A stretch of 38,403 nt of DNA from Bacteroidales bacterium (lineage in GTDB: Bacteria > Bacteroidota > Bacteroidia > Bacteroidales > JAFGUD01), in assembly GCA_016936595.1 (NCBI GenBank), contig JAFGXO010000105.1, positions 1-38,403 on the forward strand. The letters are read 5' to 3'. Under the pieces are notes generated by a model. The model did not search any database. It saw only the letters and a program-made list of their open reading frames with translations, and was not told the DNA's origin. The translations under genes and the position numbers were made by a program. This document shows positions 34,856 to 38,403 of this stretch, piece after piece; the stretch's first letter is position 1; each line of letters starts with the position of its first letter.

Positions 34856-35383
34856 TTACACTTTATATTTTAAATTTAAAAAATCAACTGTTTTATTCAA
34901 ATCAAAATTTTCTTGAAGAAAAAATCTTGTTGCAATACCGTCAAAAGTAATTAGCAACAATTTTGCTTCAAGTTTAGGTGATTCATAACCAAGATTTGAA
35001 AACGCTTGAGATAAAGCATGTTCAACCGGCTCCATTTTATGTTCGTTGTATTTTTCTATTTCCCACTTTATTTTATATTGAAGTTTCCAAAAATTTGCAT
35101 CTTCCTCATTACTAATTATTTTAAGTCCTAATTCTAAAACTTTTTTAACAACTTGTTTAGGTTCGGTTTCAAAAACAATATCGGCAAATAAGGTTTTAAT
35201 TTTTTCTTCGCCAAGCATCAAAACAGCTTCTAACAAACCTTCTTTATTCTTAAAATGCCTAAAAATTAAGCCTTCAGACACTCCTGCTTTTTTTGCAATT
35301 TTACCGGTTGACGTTGAAGAAAATCCATTTTGAGCAAATAATTCTAATGCAGCTTGTAATATTTTTAATTGTTTATCAGTCAT
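34856..35383 (-). CDS. TetR/AcrR family transcriptional regulator
   Basis: The 175-residue protein has the TetR N-terminal helix-turn-helix (about 1-50). The pattern is ILQAALELFAQNGFSSTSTG, KIAKKAGVSEGLIFRHFKNK and EGLLEAVL. The C-terminal ligand-binding/dimerisation part (50-175) is helical and not recognisable by ligand. It heads a minus-strand operon with two SDR genes and a metallophosphoesterase, which are its likely targets. A TTTG-N20-TATTTTTG promoter lies upstream, and the palindrome AGTAATTACT covers the expected transcription start, so autorepression is likely. It is divergent from a lipoprotein gene whose promoter starts about 75 bases away. Known relatives with neighbouring SDRs respond to hydrophobic small molecules; that is analogy only. 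Confidence 0.93.
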   Translation of the reverse strand: MTDKQLKILQAALELFAQNGFSSTSTGKIAKKAGVSEGLIFRHFKNKEGLLEAVLMLGEEKIKTLFADIVFETEPKQVVKKVLELGLKIISNEEDANFWKLQYKIKWEIEKYNEHKMEPVEHALSQAFSNLGYESPKLEAKLLLITFDGIATRFFLQENFDLNKTVDFLNLKYKV

Positions 35384-35400
35384 TTTGATTTAAAAATAAA

Positions 35401-35416
35401 GTGAGTAATTACTTGC
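35401..35416. promoter_or_regulatory. Putative TetR operator at the tetR transcription start
   Basis: GTGAGTAATTACTTGC contains the perfect 10-bp palindrome AGTAATTACT (35404-35413). It starts directly after the -7 box of the tetR promoter, 18-33 bases before the ATG. A bound dimer would block initiation. Confidence 0.6.
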
Positions 35417-35447
35417 AAAAATAGAGCAAATATAATTTAAACACAAA
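35416..35447 (-). promoter_or_regulatory. tetR operon promoter
   Basis: On the minus strand TTTG (35447-35444), a 20-base spacer and TATTTTTG (35423-35416) fit the Bacteroidota consensus in full. The transcript would begin about 35411, inside the operator palindrome. Confidence 0.7.
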
Positions 35448-35496
35448 TTTTTAAAAGTATTTAAGTAATTTTTTTAAATTGATAAACTAATTAGCT

Positions 35497-35527
35497 TTTG
35501 TTCGGTGATTAAAAATATTTACTTTTG
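35497..35527 (+). promoter_or_regulatory. Promoter of the lipoprotein/nucleoside transferase-like pair
   Basis: TTTG (35497-35500), a 19-base spacer and TACTTTTG (35520-35527) fit the Bacteroidota consensus, 34 bases before the ATG at 35562. It is divergent from the tetR promoter. Confidence 0.7.
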
Positions 35528-35561
35528 TTCGTATTAAATAAACAAAAAATTAAACAAACAC

Positions 35562-35945
35562 ATGAAATACATTAAGTTATTATTTGTAGCAGTATTAGTT
35601 ATTTTTTCAGCTTGCGAAGGTCCAATATATCATGAATATGAGGTTGTTAACAATTCAGATAAACCCGTTGAAATAAATGTGGCGTTAGCAGATAATCCGG
35701 ATTCTGTTTTTCAAATTATCATTGAAGTTGATTCTACAAAAGTTATTTTTGAAACAGATGATATGCAAGGATTTTTTTCTGAAAAAGTTCCACCACAAAA
35801 AAGCACCGAAATTTTTGCCTCGTTTAATGTTAAACAAGATTCTATTGTTGCAAAAACTAATTTTTTATCCGACAGTTTATGGGTAACAACATATAAACCA
35901 GGTATTTACAGATACAGATTACAAATAATTTCAGAAGATTTTTAG
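35562..35945 (+). CDS. Small lipoprotein of unknown family
   Basis: I do not recognise a family. The 127-residue product has a lipoprotein signal (MKYIKLLFVAVLVIFSAC, Cys18). The acidic, all-beta-looking mature part carries YEVVNNSDKPVEINVAL, a segment like those of small Ig-like or cell-envelope modules. It has no further membrane helix. The stop codon is followed directly by the ATG of the next gene with no base between, so the two are one translational unit. The TTTG-N19-TACTTTTG promoter upstream drives both. Its role is perhaps an envelope one, but nothing in the sequence says what. Confidence 0.75.
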   Translation: MKYIKLLFVAVLVIFSACEGPIYHEYEVVNNSDKPVEINVALADNPDSVFQIIIEVDSTKVIFETDDMQGFFSEKVPPQKSTEIFASFNVKQDSIVAKTNFLSDSLWVTTYKPGIYRYRLQIISEDF

Positions 35946-36416
35946 ATGAAAGTAATTACTGCCCCAAATAAACTATTTTATAACAATAAATCCATTTTTC
36001 TTGCCGGAAGTATAGAACAGGATAATGCAGAAAACTGGCAAAACAATGTTATTGAAGAATTTAAAAATTATGAAGTAACACTCTTTAATCCAAGGCGAGA
36101 AAAATGGAATAGCTCATGGCAACAATCAATTGATAACAAGGAATTTAGCAAACAAGTAAATTGGGAATTAGAAGCTCTTGAAAAATGTGATTTTATAATG
36201 ATGTATTTTGATGCTAAAACAAAATCGCCCGTAAGTATGTTAGAATTAGGACTATTTTCAAGGAGCAAAAAAATGTTTGTTTGCTGCCCCGAAGGTTTTT
36301 GGCGAAAAGGAAATATTGACATTGTTTGCAACAGGTACAATATTCCACAATATAATAGTTTGAAGGAATTAATTTTTGCCATTAAAAAATTATTACGGGC
36401 AAAAGGACAAAATTAA
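35946..36416 (+). CDS. Nucleoside 2-deoxyribosyltransferase-like protein
   Basis: The 156-residue soluble protein matches the second nucleoside 2-deoxyribosyltransferase-like family. The nucleotide-loop-like KSIFLAGSIEQDNAENWQ comes first. FNPRREKWNSSW follows, then KQVNWELEALEKCDFIMMYF, and the signature SPVSMLELGLFSRSKK with the candidate catalytic Glu (LELG). It ends with VCCPEGFWRKGNIDIVCNRY. Family members are thought to exchange or hydrolyse the base of deoxynucleosides or related N-glycosides; many lie in phage, defence or nucleotide-salvage settings and few are tested. It directly abuts an unknown lipoprotein gene. Its 3' end overlaps by four bases the stop of the opposite-strand SpoIIE phosphatase gene. 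Confidence 0.85.
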   Translation: MKVITAPNKLFYNNKSIFLAGSIEQDNAENWQNNVIEEFKNYEVTLFNPRREKWNSSWQQSIDNKEFSKQVNWELEALEKCDFIMMYFDAKTKSPVSMLELGLFSRSKKMFVCCPEGFWRKGNIDIVCNRYNIPQYNSLKELIFAIKKLLRAKGQN

Positions 36417-38403
36417 TCCCAAATATATTTGACACCAATTACAATAATATCATCAATTTGTTCATATTTTACACCCATCCAATTTTTAAGAATTTTATCA
36501 AGGGTAGCTTTTTGTTCGTCCATTGGTTTATCCTTAATAGTTAAAAATAACTTTTGGAAACGCGAAAATTTGAATTTTTTTCCGTTTGGACCACCAAATT
36601 GAGAGGCATATCCATCAGAAAATGTATAAAATAAGTCACCTTTTTGAGGGGTAAAATAATGAGTAGTAAAAGGAGTTTCAACTTCTTCAAAAATGCCTAT
36701 AGGTTTTCTGTCGGCTTTAAGTTCAATAATTTCTTCATCTCTAACAATATAAAGCGGATTAAAAGCGCCGGAAAACTGCAAAGTTTTTTTCTTGGGATTA
36801 AGTTTATAAAGAGCTAAATCCATACCATCTTTAGCTTCTTCAACTTTACCGGTTTGATGCAGAGCATTAACGATTCCGGTTCTTAACTCGTCTAACATTC
36901 TTCCGGCACTTATTTCTTCACTTGCACGCAGAACAATTTCATCTAGAAGAGCCGAACCTAACATGCTCATAAAAGCACCCGGAACACCATGTCCAGTGCA
37001 ATCAGCAGCAACTACAACAATCTCATCTTTAATATGTTTTATCCAATAAAAATCACCTGAAACTATGTCTCGAGGCAAGTATAAAATAAAATGTTCGGGT
37101 AAAAAAGTTTGAACAAATTGTTTAGGAGGCAATATTGCAGCTTGAATGCGTTTTGCATAATAAATGCTGTCCATAATTTCTTCTTGTTGTTGAGCAATTG
37201 CATCACGTTGTTTTTCAGCAACATCACGTTGTTTCATTATTTCATCTCTCTGAACAATAATTTCTTCCTGTTGCTGCTCTAATTCAGCATTTTTAGCTTC
37301 AATTGCAGTTTTTTGTTGTTCAATTTCCCAAGTTCGTTCAAGCACCATTCTTTCAAGCTCTTCATTTTTAGCTTTTAGTTGACGTTCTCTGAGCCTTATC
37401 ATTACAAAAACAGAACCGGCCAAAACCAAAACAATACCCAAAATAAACCACCATCTTAACCAAAAAGGTTTTAAAATTGTAAATTCTAAGGAATGATAAT
37501 AACTCCAAATACCATCTTTACCTTTAGCTCTATATAAAAATGAATATTTCCCTGATGGGAGATTTTGATAAGCTGCTTTATAGGGTACGCCCGAAGAAGA
37601 AGTATAAATTTTATTTTTCCCTCGCAAATAATAGTCATAAACTATTGACTGCTCATTTTTAAAGGATAAGCCCGAAAGTTCAAAAATAAAATTATTCTGA
37701 TTATGTTTTAAAACTATAGGTAAATATCCAACATTGTTACCATTAAGAACTATAGTTTCAATTCTGCAATCGGGGGCAAATTTAGTTTCGCTTTTCTTTT
37801 TTATATCGTAAGTTGCTATACCGTGTAAAGTGCCAACCCACATCATTCCTATAGCATCAGTAAGTAAACCGTTTATTGCAATTTCATTTCCGGGCAAGCC
37901 GTCTTGTTCATTAACTTCAAATTCTGTTTCCCAATTTTTTGTGCTAACGTAATTTAATCCGTTGTAGGTTCCTATCCAAATATAATTTGTGTCATTAGCT
38001 TGATTAATTGCAGTAATTGAATTATTTGATAAATTTCTAATATTTATGTGTTGTATAGTATCAGCAACTATTTGACACAATCCGTTATCAGTTCCAACGT
38101 AAATATTTCCTCTAATATTTTTAAAGGTTGTAACAGAATAAGGAAAATTTATATGCGAAACAAAAGTTGAATCGTTAAATACCACAATACCGGTGTTATT
38201 AGCTCCATAAATAACAGAATCTATTTCAATAAAATCCTGAAGCAGTGTTGTTGATGAATTTTCGATATAAACGGGATTAGACTGAAAATTTTCAAAATAG
38301 TAAACTACACTATTATAACCACTTGTGATAAAAATACGGTTTTGAGAGTCTATAAAAATATTTTTTAAATATAATAATTTATTATCAAATAAATTAGAAT
38401 TTA
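36413..38403 (-). CDS. Propeller-sensor SpoIIE-type serine phosphatase (5' truncated)
   Basis: The frame runs off the window end, so only the last 662 residues are seen; a GTG at 38185 is internal. The visible N-terminus holds beta-propeller repeats of the two-component-regulator type (NIYVGTDNGLCQIV, YIWIGTYNGLNYV, MMWVGTLHGIATYD). A Y_Y_Y-like Ig domain follows (YKAAYQNLPSGKYSFLYRAK). Next are one membrane helix (FILGIVLVLAGSVFVMIRL) and a Gln/Glu-rich coiled coil of about 70 residues. Last is a PP2C/SpoIIE phosphatase with SIYYAKRIQAAILPP, RDIVSGDFYW, ADCTGHGVPGAFMSMLG, FYTFSDGYASQFGG and EQIDDIIVIG, which supply the metal-binding acids. It would sense a periplasmic signal and dephosphorylate Ser/Thr of a cytoplasmic anti-sigma-antagonist-like partner, not visible here. 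Start and signal peptide lie outside. Confidence 0.92.
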   Translation of the reverse strand, partial: NSNLFDNKLLYLKNIFIDSQNRIFITSGYNSVVYYFENFQSNPVYIENSSTTLLQDFIEIDSVIYGANNTGIVVFNDSTFVSHINFPYSVTTFKNIRGNIYVGTDNGLCQIVADTIQHINIRNLSNNSITAINQANDTNYIWIGTYNGLNYVSTKNWETEFEVNEQDGLPGNEIAINGLLTDAIGMMWVGTLHGIATYDIKKKSETKFAPDCRIETIVLNGNNVGYLPIVLKHNQNNFIFELSGLSFKNEQSIVYDYYLRGKNKIYTSSSGVPYKAAYQNLPSGKYSFLYRAKGKDGIWSYYHSLEFTILKPFWLRWWFILGIVLVLAGSVFVMIRLRERQLKAKNEELERMVLERTWEIEQQKTAIEAKNAELEQQQEEIIVQRDEIMKQRDVAEKQRDAIAQQQEEIMDSIYYAKRIQAAILPPKQFVQTFLPEHFILYLPRDIVSGDFYWIKHIKDEIVVVAADCTGHGVPGAFMSMLGSALLDEIVLRASEEISAGRMLDELRTGIVNALHQTGKVEEAKDGMDLALYKLNPKKKTLQFSGAFNPLYIVRDEEIIELKADRKPIGIFEEVETPFTTHYFTPQKGDLFYTFSDGYASQFGGPNGKKFKFSRFQKLFLTIKDKPMDEQKATLDKILKNWMGVKYEQIDDIIVIGVKYIWD

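Overview
The window is an A+T-rich stretch of a Bacteroidota chromosome, probably from an anaerobic or low-oxygen Bacteroidales-like lineage. Four kinds of evidence support the phylum. Promoter-like boxes of the Bacteroidota type (TAnnTTTG, sometimes with TTTG 17-20 bases upstream) recur in front of genes. SecA and ClpC have the forms usual in the phylum. Families typical of it are present (DUF4340, DUF4199, propeller/SpoIIE phosphatases, a LuxC-type acyl-CoA reductase). Shine-Dalgarno sequences are mostly absent. The anaerobe suggestion rests only on the single-chain molybdenum hydroxylase and is an inference. I saw no IS element, integrase, CRISPR array, tRNA or phage block; this looks like ordinary chromosomal backbone with some accessory genes.

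Layout. 1-1402 (+): the 3' part of a LuxC-type acyl-CoA reductase and a MarC-family membrane protein. 1406-3556 (-): a regulatory cassette of ECF sigma factor, one-TM putative anti-sigma factor and barrel-like outer-membrane protein; then a DUF4340-like lipoprotein (-). 4658-9332 (+): dnaN and secA, separated by a terminator and a long leader. 9616-13188 (+): a large soluble hybrid histidine kinase. 13209-15738 (-): a long-chain acyl-CoA ligase followed by a histidine phosphatase. 15968-17323 (+): an AAA/DUF4143 ATPase. 17489-20845 (-): an MsbA-like ABC exporter, coaD and a small transaldolase. 20904-20999 (-): the SRP RNA with its own promoter. 21096-22567 (+): a DUF4199 membrane protein overlapping a polyprenyl-phosphate-type glycosyltransferase by one base. 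22706-24415 (+): a UshA-like nucleotidase without signal peptide, convergent with thioredoxin (-). 25091-28364 (+): a small lipoprotein, then clpC. 28458-29096 (-): a membrane-anchored muramidase-like protein. 29370-31922 (+): a single-chain molybdenum hydroxylase. 31989-35383 (-): a four-gene operon of TetR regulator, SDR, membrane metallophosphoesterase and SDR. 35562-36416 (+): a lipoprotein abutting a nucleoside 2-deoxyribosyltransferase-like gene. 36413-38403 (-): a propeller/SpoIIE phosphatase cut by the window end.

How the genes work together. The window mixes core functions (replication clamp, Sec export, SRP RNA, CoA synthesis, Clp proteolysis, thioredoxin) with three signalling units: the sigma cassette, the PAS-rich hybrid kinase and the propeller phosphatase. 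Convergent pairs often share a bidirectional hairpin terminator. The clearest regulatory logic is in the TetR operon: a perfect 10-bp palindrome sits at the expected transcription start of the tetR promoter, and a one-mismatch copy lies just before the next gene. No stretch longer than 300 bases lacks a gene. I found no convincing wholly new system; the best leads are the TetR operator pair, the sigma cassette, the muramidase-like protein beside clpC, and the degenerate receiver of the hybrid kinase.
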